Part shown: in pieces, positions 39,575-48,256 of the stretch
How positions within the stretch are numbered: position 1 is the first letter of the stretch
Layout: every line of letters starts with the position of its first letter
Program-made: the position numbers and the translations under genes
The notes under the pieces: model-generated
The model's input: only the letters and a program-made list of their open reading frames with translations
Databases searched by the model: none
Told to the model about the DNA's origin: nothing
Source: Candidatus Saccharimonadota bacterium
GTDB lineage: Bacteria; Patescibacteriota; Saccharimonadia; Saccharimonadales; Saccharimonadaceae
Direction of reading: 5' to 3'
DNA: 50,846 bases
Assembly: GCA_009777315.1 (NCBI GenBank)
Contig: WRMD01000006.1
Coordinates: 1 to 50,846 of the forward strand

Positions 39575-40780
39575 ATGAAATTGAGTGAGGAATTGGTTTG
39601 GCGGGGGATGAAGGCGGAGCATACATTTAAGGATCCGTCGGAGCTGGATGAGCGGTCGAGGAAGTTTTATTGGGGGGTGGATCCGTCGGCTGATAGTATG
39701 ACGATCGGGAACTTGGCGGCGCTGATGCAGGCGAAGGTGTTTATCAAGCACGGGTATGAGCCGTTTTTGCTTGCGGGTGGCGCGACAGGACAAATTGGTG
39801 ATCCGAAGGATACGGGCGAGCGGGATTTGAAGACATTGGATGAAGTGGCGGCGAACGTGGCGGGGATTGAGGGGCAGTTTAAGCGGATTGTCGGGGGTAA
39901 GTTCACGCTGGTGAATAACGCAGACTGGTTTCGTAACATCAATTATATTGAGTTTTTGCGGGAGGTGGGGAAACACTTCTCGATGACACAGTTGCTGGAT
40001 CGGCAATTTGTGCAGGCACGGATTGGCGAGGGGAGTAGCGGGATTAGTTACGCGGAGTTTTCGTATACGCTAATACAGGGGTATGATTTCTTGCATTTGT
40101 ATCGAGAGTATGGGGTTGAGCTGCAGCTGTGCGGGGCGGATCAGTTCGGGAATTGCGTGAGTGGGATGCACTTGATAAAGCGTCTGGAGAACGCAGAGGT
40201 GGACGTTTGGAGTATGCCATTAGTGATTGATAAAGTGAGTGGGCGGAAGTTTGGCAAGAGCGAGGGCAATGCGATTTGGCTGGCGGAAGAGCGAACGAGC
40301 GTGTTTGATTTTTATCAGTTTTGGCTGAATCAGGCGGATGGACAGGTGGAGGAGTTTTTGCGGCAGTATACGGAGCTAGGGCGAGATGAAGTCGAGGCGG
40401 TGATGTTAGCGCATGCAGAGCGTCCGAGCGAACGAGTGGCGCAGAAGAGGTTGGCTCATGAGGTGACTAAGGTCGTGCACGGAGGGGAGTTGGCTGACCA
40501 AGTGATGGCTCTGAGTGAGGTGCTGTTTGGCGGTGAGGGTAGTGGGGCGGTGGACGTGGAGGCGGCGGCTCGTCATCTACCGAGGGCGAAAGCGGGGGAA
40601 GTGTTGGATGTGCTTACGGATTACGGTATGAGTAGAGGCGAAGCGAAGCGGATGATTGAGCAAGGTGGGGTGCGGCTCAGGGCCGATGATGGGGATTATG
40701 TAAAGACGAGTTTTGGGCAGGAGGTGCCGGTGGGGATGGTTTTGAAGCTGGGCAAGAATAAGTTTTTGATGACTAAGTAA
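39575..40780 (+). CDS. tyrS: Tyrosyl-tRNA synthetase
   Basis: 401-aa class I synthetase. The HIGH-equivalent is TIGN at 43-46 (DPSADSMTIGNL), the KMSKS-equivalent is KFGKS at 225-229 (SGRKFGKSEGNAIWL), with GGATGQIGDPKDTGER (68-83) and QLCGADQFGN (184-193) for tyrosine binding. The C-terminal part (about 340-400: AKRMIEQGGVRL) is an S4-type RNA-binding domain. The frame is open further upstream but ATG 39575 matches the -10 box and family start. recG follows 4 nt after the stop. Confidence 0.95.
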   Translation: MKLSEELVWRGMKAEHTFKDPSELDERSRKFYWGVDPSADSMTIGNLAALMQAKVFIKHGYEPFLLAGGATGQIGDPKDTGERDLKTLDEVAANVAGIEGQFKRIVGGKFTLVNNADWFRNINYIEFLREVGKHFSMTQLLDRQFVQARIGEGSSGISYAEFSYTLIQGYDFLHLYREYGVELQLCGADQFGNCVSGMHLIKRLENAEVDVWSMPLVIDKVSGRKFGKSEGNAIWLAEERTSVFDFYQFWLNQADGQVEEFLRQYTELGRDEVEAVMLAHAERPSERVAQKRLAHEVTKVVHGGELADQVMALSEVLFGGEGSGAVDVEAAARHLPRAKAGEVLDVLTDYGMSRGEAKRMIEQGGVRLRADDGDYVKTSFGQEVPVGMVLKLGKNKFLMTK

Positions 40781-40784
40781 ACGT

Positions 40785-42767
40785 ATGGCGCTAAAAGACT
40801 ATAAAGGGGTGGGGCCGAAGACCCTGACTTATCTTGAGAAGATAGGGATTCTTGATGAGCGGGATTTTTGGTTGCATTTGCCGTTTCGCTATGAGAACTA
40901 CACGAAGGTGACACGGGTGGCGGATCTTGAGCCGGGGCCGGTGGTGGTGCGAGCCCGGGTGCGGAAGTTGAAGGTGAACGAGATGCGGCGAGGGCTGTCG
41001 GTGACGCTGGCAGACCTTTATGATGAGAGCGGCGCGGTGCGGGCGATTTGGTTTAATCAACCATATCTCAGGCAGATGTTGAAGGGAGTGCAGGAGTGGC
41101 TATTTGCCGGTACGTTTGGGTTTCATCGAGGGCAGATGACGTTGCAAAATCCGCGGATTAAGAGCGCGACAGCGAAGCTAAAGGAGGTGGTGCCGGTATA
41201 CAGCGCAACGAAGGGGTTGCCGAGCTCGAAGATCGCGAAAATTGCTGATGAGAACCGGGCTGAGGTAGTGAAGATTCAAGAGTCGTTGCCGGAGGAGCTG
41301 CGCGAGGGGAGGATAGGTCGGAGCGAGGCGTTGTTTATGGCGCACTTTCCGGAGACGCAGGAAGACTATGTGATGGCACGGGAGCGGCTGGAATATGATG
41401 AGTTGCTGGAGATGTTCTTGGCTGTGGAGCTGAATAAAGCAGAGCAAAATAAGCTAAGGGCGCCGTATGTGGCGCCGAATGTGGAGCTGATGAGGCAGGC
41501 GTTATCGAAATTGCCGTATCAGTTGACGGCCGGACAGAAGCAGATTCTGTGGGCGGCTATGCAGGACATGACGAAAGAGGTGCCGATGAACCGGTTACTG
41601 CAGGGCGATGTGGGGAGCGGTAAGACAGCGGTGGCGGCGCTGCTTATGTTGTGCGCGGCGAGAGCCGGGTGCCAGGCAGTATTGCTTGCGCCAACGGAAA
41701 TCTTGGCGAGACAACATTTTGCAGGGTGGCAGAAGTTTTGGGGCTTGTTCGGCGTGTCTAGCGCATTGCTGGTGGGGGCGGCAGAAGATAAATATAAAGT
41801 CCAGCGGATGATTCGTGATAACAAGGTGCAACTTGTGGTGGGGACGACAGCAGTGCTTAGTGAGCGGGTAAGGTTCCCTAATCTAGGACTGGCGATTGTT
41901 GATGAGCAGCATCGTTTTGGCGTGAAGCAGAGGTTGGCGCTACTTGAAGGCGGAAAGAGAGCGCCGCACTTGCTGGCGATGACAGCGACGCCCATACCGC
42001 GGTCACTTCAGTTAGTGATGTTTGGGGATTTAGCAGTGTCAAATCTGAGGGAGAAACCGGCGGGGCGGGCGCCTATCAAAACAAAGGTGGTACCGCCGGC
42101 GGGGCTTGCGGAAGTGGCAAAGGCAATTACCGAGACGGTAGCGAGAGGTGAGCAGGTGTATTATGTATGCCCGTTGATTTCGGAGGGAGAAGGAGTGACG
42201 GCTGAAGGGGAATATAAGAAGCTGGCGGCGAAGTTTAAGAAAATGCGAGTAGGGTTGTTGCACGGCAAGATGGAGACGGAGGACAAGGTGAAGGTTGCGG
42301 GGGCGTTTATGCGGCGAGAGATTGATATTTTGGTGAGTACGACGGTGATTGAGGTTGGGGTATCGAGCGATAATGCGACGTTGATAGTGATTCGGGAAGC
42401 AGATAGTTTTGGGTTGGCGACGCTGCACCAGCTCAGAGGGCGAGTTGGTCGAAGCGATAAGCCGAGTAGCTGTTATTTGATGACGAGTGCAAACGATGCG
42501 CCGACAGCTAGATTGCAAGAGGTGGAGCGGAGTGAGGACGGGTTTTATTTGGCGGAGAGGGATCTTGAGCTAAGAGGGCCGGGAGCGATTTATGGGACGT
42601 TGCAGCATGGGGCGCTAGAGGAGACTTTTCGGAGAGCGCGCGAGGAGGATTGGCGGGAAGTGCAAGAAAAGGCGCGAGACTATATATCGAAAAATCCGAC
42701 CCTGGAAGGGTATCCTGAGCTGTTGTCGGGCGTGATGAGGTATGCGCGAACGACGAGGTTGAACTAG
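40785..42767 (+). CDS. recG: ATP-dependent DNA helicase RecG
   Basis: 660-aa branch-migration helicase that reverses stalled forks and processes Holliday junctions. N-terminal OB-fold wedge (about 60-130), Walker A LLQGDVGSGKTAVA (about 270-283), DEQH box IVDEQHRFGVKQR (about 370), TATPIPRS, helicase C with STTVIEVGVSSDNA and HQLRGRVGRSDKPSSC. Slightly shorter than the E. coli protein (693 aa). Co-transcribed with tyrS. Confidence 0.95.
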   Translation: MALKDYKGVGPKTLTYLEKIGILDERDFWLHLPFRYENYTKVTRVADLEPGPVVVRARVRKLKVNEMRRGLSVTLADLYDESGAVRAIWFNQPYLRQMLKGVQEWLFAGTFGFHRGQMTLQNPRIKSATAKLKEVVPVYSATKGLPSSKIAKIADENRAEVVKIQESLPEELREGRIGRSEALFMAHFPETQEDYVMARERLEYDELLEMFLAVELNKAEQNKLRAPYVAPNVELMRQALSKLPYQLTAGQKQILWAAMQDMTKEVPMNRLLQGDVGSGKTAVAALLMLCAARAGCQAVLLAPTEILARQHFAGWQKFWGLFGVSSALLVGAAEDKYKVQRMIRDNKVQLVVGTTAVLSERVRFPNLGLAIVDEQHRFGVKQRLALLEGGKRAPHLLAMTATPIPRSLQLVMFGDLAVSNLREKPAGRAPIKTKVVPPAGLAEVAKAITETVARGEQVYYVCPLISEGEGVTAEGEYKKLAAKFKKMRVGLLHGKMETEDKVKVAGAFMRREIDILVSTTVIEVGVSSDNATLIVIREADSFGLATLHQLRGRVGRSDKPSSCYLMTSANDAPTARLQEVERSEDGFYLAERDLELRGPGAIYGTLQHGALEETFRRAREEDWREVQEKARDYISKNPTLEGYPELLSGVMRYARTTRLN

Positions 42768-42789
42768 CCGGTCGCGGCTAGTGGTAATC

Positions 42790-42818
42790 TTGACATAAGC
42801 GCCTCGGTCTGCTAAGAT
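42790..42818 (+). promoter_or_regulatory. Promoter of the CHAP-protein gene, leaderless layout
   Basis: TTGACA (42790-42795), 17-nt spacer, TAAGAT (42813-42818), then only AAGCAC before the ATG at 42825. Transcription would begin at or next to the A of ATG. This is the clearest example of the leaderless layout in the window because both boxes are present. Confidence 0.85.
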
Positions 42819-42824
42819 AAGCAC

Positions 42825-44087
42825 ATGCGATATATCAAAAACATAAAAACAACATTAATAGTACTAACAGCGTGCGTAATGGTGTGGTCGATGTTGGTGA
42901 TCGTGCCGGCCGGAGTGAGCGCGCGGACGTCGGCGGAAATCCAACAGGAGCTAAATGCGGTTAACCAACAGATTGTAGACCTTCAGCATCAGTTGCATGC
43001 TTTGAGCGGGCAACGGCAGACGCTGGAGCGCGATGTGGCGATACTTTATAATGAGATCTTGATGTTGGAGGCGCAAATCGCGTTGTCGGAGGCGGAGCTG
43101 GAGCGGCTGGAGAATGAGATTGCTGATGCGGAGGAACGAATTGACCGAAATCTGACATTTATGGCGGATGGGCTGGTGAGTATTTTTCTCTCGGAGTCGA
43201 TGTCTCCGCTAGAGCGGCTGTTTGGTAGCGCGAATATCGGTGATTTCGTTGATAGTGAAACGCAGATGCGGATGATGTCGTCACATTTGGCGACTTCGGT
43301 GTCTGAGGTGCGGGCAGATCGCGAGCAGATGGTGAAGGACCAGTATGAGATGGAGCGGATTAAGGCAGAGCAGGTGTTGCAGCGGAACGGCGTGCAGATG
43401 CGGAGAAATCAGCAGGCACAGCTTCTGGCTGAGACGCGTGGGCAGGAAGCGGAGTTCCAGAGGATGAATCAGCAGGCGAACGCTAACCGGGCGCGACTAC
43501 AAGAAGAGTTTTACGCGGCGATTATGCGGGAAGCTGGGAACGGACAGAATAACTCGACACGACCGCCAGGGACGAGGACGTTTAGGAATTTCTCGGGGCT
43601 TCAGGGTTGCATAAACTTCCCAGCGTCGGCGACGGGGACGGTACAGTGGCCGGGTACGGCAGCGCGAGCTTACTCTTATGGCTGCAATCATGCTTCGTTT
43701 GCGACTCATTCTTGGGCGACGGTGGACATGTGGCAGCTGTATAACCGAGAATGTGTAAGCTTTGCGGCGCATCGAATTTATCATGGGTTTAACCGTGACG
43801 TGCGAGGCTTTGCTGGAGCGGGTAACGCGAAAATGTGGCCAGACACGGCGCCGCGGATCATGGGTGCAGTGGCGAATAATGTTCCGGCAGTCGGCGCGGC
43901 GGCGATATGGGGTTATAACGATCCGACTTCGCAGTTTGGGCATGTGATGGTGGTGGAGGCGATTCGATCGGATGGTTGGGTGTTGGTGTCGCAGTTTAAT
44001 TTCATCGTGAATGGGCGACGCGGCGAATACTCGACGATGGAGATTCCGGCGGACAGTGCGGTATTTGTGCACTTCCGAAGTCGATAG
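42825..44087 (+). CDS. Secreted coiled-coil protein with C-terminal CHAP amidase domain
   Basis: 420-aa predicted peptidoglycan hydrolase. Signal peptide (1-34, GVSA-R), long coiled coil (about 35-235, SAEIQQELNAVNQQIVDLQHQLHAL and similar heptads) as in PcsB-type cell-division hydrolases, then CHAP domain (about 295-420) with catalytic Cys near 310 (NRECVSFAAHR) and His near 373 (FGHVMVVEA). Such proteins are activated at the septum by FtsEX in other bacteria; whether so here is unknown. Promoter at 42790-42818; leaderless. Confidence 0.92.
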   Translation: MRYIKNIKTTLIVLTACVMVWSMLVIVPAGVSARTSAEIQQELNAVNQQIVDLQHQLHALSGQRQTLERDVAILYNEILMLEAQIALSEAELERLENEIADAEERIDRNLTFMADGLVSIFLSESMSPLERLFGSANIGDFVDSETQMRMMSSHLATSVSEVRADREQMVKDQYEMERIKAEQVLQRNGVQMRRNQQAQLLAETRGQEAEFQRMNQQANANRARLQEEFYAAIMREAGNGQNNSTRPPGTRTFRNFSGLQGCINFPASATGTVQWPGTAARAYSYGCNHASFATHSWATVDMWQLYNRECVSFAAHRIYHGFNRDVRGFAGAGNAKMWPDTAPRIMGAVANNVPAVGAAAIWGYNDPTSQFGHVMVVEAIRSDGWVLVSQFNFIVNGRRGEYSTMEIPADSAVFVHFRSR

Positions 44088-44096
44088 AGGAGCTAG

Positions 44097-44924
44097 TTAG
44101 TCGGCGATTTTGATGCAGACTTGTGACAGGTATTGGCTGGTGTCATCCATGCAAGTTTCGTCAAGCAGGTAGATGACGTAGAGAGGCCCGGTAGTCTTGA
44201 GTTTATGCTCCTCAGTGTATCGTTGGAGCTGTTGAGGTAGATCGCCGAAAACGCCGTAGAAGCCACGGCTGTAACCGACTAGATATTTACCGGCGGGACG
44301 GGTATGCTTACTGATGGGGTTGATGGTGAAGAAGTTGTCGGGGGCGCTAGGACAATTAATATAGGTCTCTAGACTGTCGTGACGACCGCCGATAGGGAAA
44401 TTAGTGTTGAGGTTGCGCTCTTTCGCCCATTCGCAAAATGTGATGAAAGGCCCGTGGAAGCTGCCCCCAGGGGCGAACTCAGTGGGTGGGCCGAGGAAGT
44501 AGGACATTTCATCTTGGTAGCGGACGGTGATTCGGGGATCTTTTTGAGCGGAGAGGCCTTGATGGATTAATTCGCCGCGGGTATGGAGAAGGAGTGAGCT
44601 CTCGTGAAGGTGTTGGATCTTGCGGTTGATGATTCTGCCCTGTTGTTTGATGAGCAGGGAGATCTGTTCCGGGGTGCGGGCGTCGGTAAGATGGCGGATG
44701 GTTCGGAGGGGTATGTCGAGGTTGATGAGGGCGGAGACGAACTTGACGGAGATAAATTGCAAAGGTGAATAGTAGCGATAATTATTGTCTTGGTCGCGGT
44801 AGGACGGCTTGAAGATGCCGTATTCGTCCCAGTGACGCAGGGTGTACGTGGGGATACCGGAAAGTTCCGAGAACTCTTTGATGGTCATTTGCTTTTTAGT
44901 CGCTTTATCTCTCATACTATACAT
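44097..44924 (-). CDS. MerR-family transcriptional regulator with effector-binding domain
   Basis: 275-aa regulator. MerR winged helix at about 13-80 (TIKEFSELSGIPTYTLRHWDEYGIFKPSYRDQDNNYRYYSPLQF), then a coiled dimerisation helix, then a GyrI/BmrR-like ligand-binding half (about 125-275; KYLVGYSRGFYGVFGDLPQQLQRYTEEHKL). Members of this layout sense hydrophobic drugs and activate efflux genes. Target here is unknown. The start is uncertain (ATG 44924 or 44915): TATAGT overlaps the first codons. The 130-bp gap to the next gene may hold its operator. Confidence 0.88.
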   Translation of the reverse strand: MYSMRDKATKKQMTIKEFSELSGIPTYTLRHWDEYGIFKPSYRDQDNNYRYYSPLQFISVKFVSALINLDIPLRTIRHLTDARTPEQISLLIKQQGRIINRKIQHLHESSLLLHTRGELIHQGLSAQKDPRITVRYQDEMSYFLGPPTEFAPGGSFHGPFITFCEWAKERNLNTNFPIGGRHDSLETYINCPSAPDNFFTINPISKHTRPAGKYLVGYSRGFYGVFGDLPQQLQRYTEEHKLKTTGPLYVIYLLDETCMDDTSQYLSQVCIKIAD

Positions 44925-45054
44925 TTAGCACACTGGGGTGGCATTCTCCAAGCACCTTAATGTTGGTTAAGGTTTGGAGGGGTTTTAGGCGGGTTTAACT
45001 TCGGTGAGTGGGTGTGTTGACCTTCAGGTTGTGTGATGAAGTATACTGCAAATA

Positions 45055-45708
45055 ATGTTACATAGAGATATTAAGAGTAGCCAAGACCTGATGCGATACG
45101 AGCTAAGTAATCACAGCGAGGTCGTGCTGGCGAGGAGCGGGATGTTTTGGGTGGGGTATGGTAATACGGTGTGGTTTTTGGATAAGTGTTACGGGATTAG
45201 TAATAAGGAGTGGAGGACGCATTATGATAAGACGTTGAAGCGGCGGCTGCGGCGGGCATTGTTTCATGTGACGGGGTTACCGAAGATACGGCAGAAACTG
45301 TTGGACGCGGGGCTAGAAGTAGTTTACGATGAGGCGACTTTGTTGGTCTTTCGGTTGCCGGAGCGGGCGCCGGATGAGCAGCTAAGGTCGTGGGATATGA
45401 TTTTGTTAGGGGAGACGATCGTGAGGATGATACAGGAATGCGTGATGGAGGAGCTTAGGGAGCCGTTGGGGGCCGATTTGTTGGGGCGGATGATGAGATT
45501 GTTGTGTCAATATGCTAAGTTGGGAGATGATAAGACGCGAGCTGAGGAGCGAGTGGAAGCGGTTGAGCGGTTGGGGGAGGAGGTCAGAGGATTGTTGTTG
45601 GTGCTGGAGGTGTGGCTGGGGGCGGGAATGCTGCATAATGATTATGTTGTGGGTGTGGAGCAACAGCTAAAGGAGGTCGTAGATACGGTAAAGAGAAGGT
45701 ATTTGTAG
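45055..45708 (+). CDS. Solo paralogue of the DGR accessory protein
   Basis: 217-aa protein clearly homologous to 30625-31374 in its N-terminal half: VVLARSGMFWVGYGNTVWFLDKCYGISNK against IVLMRSGNFWAGYDNTVWFLEKLHHVTNK, and FRLPERAPDEQLRSW against FALPEKVPPEQLRSW. The C-terminal helical part is diverged. No RT, TR or VR lies beside it. TTGACC (45017-45022) and TATACT (45042-45047) lie upstream with the -10 seven nt before ATG, so it is expressed on its own and probably leaderless. It may assist the DGR in trans or be the leftover of a lost second DGR. Confidence 0.75.
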   Translation: MLHRDIKSSQDLMRYELSNHSEVVLARSGMFWVGYGNTVWFLDKCYGISNKEWRTHYDKTLKRRLRRALFHVTGLPKIRQKLLDAGLEVVYDEATLLVFRLPERAPDEQLRSWDMILLGETIVRMIQECVMEELREPLGADLLGRMMRLLCQYAKLGDDKTRAEERVEAVERLGEEVRGLLLVLEVWLGAGMLHNDYVVGVEQQLKEVVDTVKRRYL

Positions 45709-45724
45709 CTGTCTACGAGTGGGG

Positions 45725-45991
45725 TTATTTGCGTAGGCCTAGGGCCTCTATGGTCTTTTTGTAGGTGGCGAAATCGGTTCGCTCGAGGTATTTTAAGAGT
45801 TTCTTGCGCTGGCCGACCATTTGCATCAGGCCACGTCGCGCCATATAATCGTGTTTGTTGTTTTGCATGTGAAGGGTGACTTCTTTAATCCGTTCGGTGA
45901 GAATGGACACCTGGACTTCAGGTGAGCCGACGTCGTTTTTGTCACGTGCTAACTTAGTTATAGCTTTGGCTTTAGCCTCTTTTGTAATCAT
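45725..45991 (-). CDS. rpsO: 30S ribosomal protein S15
   Basis: 88-aa uS15 binding 16S rRNA helix 22. NDVGSPEVQVSILTERIKEVTLHMQNNKHDYMARRGLMQMVGQRKKLLKYL is diagnostic. Full length. Isolated minus-strand gene; -10 candidate in the A/T-rich 45992-46015. Confidence 0.97.
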   Translation of the reverse strand: MITKEAKAKAITKLARDKNDVGSPEVQVSILTERIKEVTLHMQNNKHDYMARRGLMQMVGQRKKLLKYLERTDFATYKKTIEALGLRK

Positions 45992-46042
45992 ATCCCATAT
46001 TTTAGCAGACTATGATGTGTATTGCAAGAGGTAAGGTGGGAA

Positions 46043-46657
46043 TTAGGGTTGAGAGGCTTTAGAAGAGCGGACCATGATGATGGCGACAAAAACGATGGTG
46101 GTGATGACGATGCCAATGGCGAGACCGCCGACACCGTAAGCCCAGGGACTCTCGAGGAAGTCGCGGAGGGGGTCGGAAGGCTCTTCTTCGGTGAGCTCTA
46201 CGAGTTCTGGCTCCGGCTCGGTGATGACTTGGTCCGGTTCTGGCTCTGGTTCTGGCTCTGGCTCGGGTGTTGGGTCTGGCTGTGGAGGGGGCGTGGGAGC
46301 GCGGAAAGTGATATTCGCGGCAGCGTCGCCGGCAGTCCAGGTGCCGCGCTCGACGTTGGCTAGAGTAACGCCTTCAAGACGGATAGGGACGCTACGACCA
46401 TCAGCCCAGGTGCCGGTGCGGCGAACAGTGACGGTAGCGATGCGGCCGGCGGTGGCTTCGGCGGGGTTGAGCATGACAATACTGGTCGAGGTACCGAGGT
46501 TGCTCCAGCCGCCCGCCCCAGTAACGCTGACGATTTCGAGGCCGGGGGCGACGACAATACGAGCGCTAGCACTACCGAAGGTGCCGGCGCCGGTAGTTGA
46601 AATGTTAACTGTTGCTGTTTGTGCGCTGCCGGTCCAGCCGCTGATTGCTAATCCCAT
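46043..46657 (-). CDS. Cohesin-like protein with C-terminal membrane anchor
   Basis: 204-aa protein. Residues about 8-118 form a beta-rich module (TATVNISTTGAGTFGSASARIVVAPGLEIVSVTGAGG...) that resembles cohesin domains. A Pro/Glu spacer (about 120-155, repeated EPEP) and a transmembrane helix (about 172-194) with a short basic tail follow. No signal peptide is present, which is odd for an anchored surface module. Its ATG overlaps the stop of the dockerin gene (TAATG), so it may be translated by restart or, after a -1 shift, as a fusion. Cohesin identity is a judgement from pattern and from the dockerin next door. Confidence 0.65.
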   Translation of the reverse strand: MGLAISGWTGSAQTATVNISTTGAGTFGSASARIVVAPGLEIVSVTGAGGWSNLGTSTSIVMLNPAEATAGRIATVTVRRTGTWADGRSVPIRLEGVTLANVERGTWTAGDAAANITFRAPTPPPQPDPTPEPEPEPEPEPDQVITEPEPELVELTEEEPSDPLRDFLESPWAYGVGGLAIGIVITTIVFVAIIMVRSSKASQP

Positions 46658-48108
46658 TATCTTATCTCCTCAATTCCTGATAAATGACGCCCAAGGCGTA
46701 GAAGGCTAGTGAGTTGTAGTGAGGGTTCGCCGGCGACGTTGGCGGCGTTGTAGTAGACACCTTCGAGGGGTTGGATGCCGGCGAGATGGCGGCCGACGAG
46801 GAGGAGGTCGGCGAGGTCGACTCGGCCGTCACCGTTGACATCGCCGGTGACAGTTGCGACGAGGTGGCCGCGGAGGACGCCGTTAGTGTCGCGGAGCTCT
46901 ACTGTGCCGCCGGTGCCAACGGAGCCGTTGGGGAGAATGTTGGTGAAGTGGCCATCGTGAAGCCGGACGAGCCCGCTTAGAGGCCAGACCATGGTGTAGC
47001 GTTCGGTGCCGTCGACGACGATGGCGCCTCGTTCGAAGGGTTGAACTTGGCCGACCCAACCCTCACCCTCGACAGGGTGCCAGATAGGGTGACCCAAGGT
47101 TTCTAAGCCGCCGGAGGATAGGAAGACTTGGTGGTGTTCGTTGATAATTTCCCAGGCGCCGAGCCAGCGTTTCCAGAGGATGACGCCATTTTGATAAGAT
47201 TGTGAGCATTCGCTAGAGCCGGCTGTGCAAGTGATGCTGCCAGAGCGAGCGCCGAGGGCGGAGAGACCGACGGCATTTTCGCGAGCTTGGATAGCGATGG
47301 TGCCTTCGTTGCTAAGCGGGCTACCGAACCAGTTGTTGAAGATGACCCAGAAGAGGACCTGACCGTTGCCGTCGGCACAAGGGTCGACCGCATGAGAAAC
47401 GCCGGCGATGGCGTTGGCGTTAGGGACGTAGGGGGTATAGATGTAGAGACCGAGGGTGGCTTGGTTGGCGATGGTGATGGTTTGGGAGCCGCAGCCGGCG
47501 CGAGGGCTATGACTCCAAGTGCTAGGGACGCCGATTTGATTTCGGCGCCACTGCCAGCCGGGGGAAAGGCGGTAGAGTTGGAATTGACGGGAGCCAAAGT
47601 AGATTTGGCTGGCGAAGTTGGCGAATTCGCCGTTGCAGGGGAGGAAATCGGGGCAGCCATAGCCCATAGCCATGCGGAGGTCGGTGGCAGTGGGGTTACG
47701 GTGGGCGACGAGGGAGCGCTCTTTTTGCATGACGACGAGGAGGACTTGGACGTTGACGTTGCAGGCTTCAGATGTGCGGTAGAGGATTTCGGCGGCGGAG
47801 AGGTTGCCGCCGACAAAGGGTCGAGGGCAGAACTCATCAGCCGGGCGATCCGGGACATCGAGGCGGAGGGTGCGGAGGCAGAAATCACCGGTGCAGTTGG
47901 CGCCCTGGCGGTTGAGAAAGTCTTGGATTTCGGCGACCGTCATCGTGCCGGAGGTGAAGAACATATCATCAGAGATGATGAAGTTAGGGTTGAAGGTGTC
48001 GCGGTGGGCGTCGGCAGGGCGGTTGATTAGGAAAACAGCGACGCCGCTGGCCACCGCCGTTACGGCTAACAGTATTCCTAAACCTTTAATCCATCGCTTA
48101 AACTTCAC
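46657..48108 (-). CDS. Secreted protein with LGFP-like repeat and type I dockerin
   Basis: 483-aa secreted protein. Signal/anchor at about 9-30. Residues about 40-270 form a Cys-containing domain (FIISDDMFFTSGTMTVAEIQDFLN..., VLLVVMQKERSLV) of a kind often seen in actinobacterial secreted and hemagglutinin-like proteins. A segment near 345-375 (LGHPIWHPVEGEGWVGQVQPFERG) resembles an LGFP repeat. The last 62 residues are a dockerin: the first half GDVNGDGRVDLADLLLVGRHLAG has the full DxNxDGxVxxxD calcium loop; the second half is degenerate. GTG start after AGAAGG. Overlaps the cohesin-like gene by one base. Confidence 0.82.
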   Translation of the reverse strand: MKFKRWIKGLGILLAVTAVASGVAVFLINRPADAHRDTFNPNFIISDDMFFTSGTMTVAEIQDFLNRQGANCTGDFCLRTLRLDVPDRPADEFCPRPFVGGNLSAAEILYRTSEACNVNVQVLLVVMQKERSLVAHRNPTATDLRMAMGYGCPDFLPCNGEFANFASQIYFGSRQFQLYRLSPGWQWRRNQIGVPSTWSHSPRAGCGSQTITIANQATLGLYIYTPYVPNANAIAGVSHAVDPCADGNGQVLFWVIFNNWFGSPLSNEGTIAIQARENAVGLSALGARSGSITCTAGSSECSQSYQNGVILWKRWLGAWEIINEHHQVFLSSGGLETLGHPIWHPVEGEGWVGQVQPFERGAIVVDGTERYTMVWPLSGLVRLHDGHFTNILPNGSVGTGGTVELRDTNGVLRGHLVATVTGDVNGDGRVDLADLLLVGRHLAGIQPLEGVYYNAANVAGEPSLQLTSLLRLGRHLSGIEEIR

Positions 48109-48198
48109 TTTTTATGTTTACCTTCTCTCTAGGTTAATAATTTTTTAGGAAATAATAACGGTTCTGGCCTTAGACTATCACACTAATGCCTAAAACGC

Positions 48199-48220
48199 AA
48201 CACCTCACTAACACCTCACT
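48199..48220. repeat. Tandem 11-bp direct repeat upstream of the dockerin gene
   Basis: AACACCTCACT occurs twice without gap (48199-48209 and 48210-48220), one DNA turn apart, about 90 bp before the GTG of the dockerin gene. Could be an activator or repressor site. The rest of the 148-bp intergenic region is A/T-rich. Confidence 0.55.
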
Positions 48221-48256
48221 TATACTTGAGTCTAGGGTGTTGCTGGGGCGCTTAGC

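Noticed and set aside
40696-40914. Minus-strand frames within tyrS, recG, the ribosomal operon and PBP
   Set aside because: They are shadows of well-supported genes produced by the skewed base composition; none has a promoter, RBS or recognisable domain.
46200-46280. Glu-Pro tandem repeat in the cohesin-like gene as a microsatellite or CRISPR-like array
   Set aside because: It encodes an ordinary EP-rich spacer between a surface module and the membrane anchor; no spacers or constant repeats.
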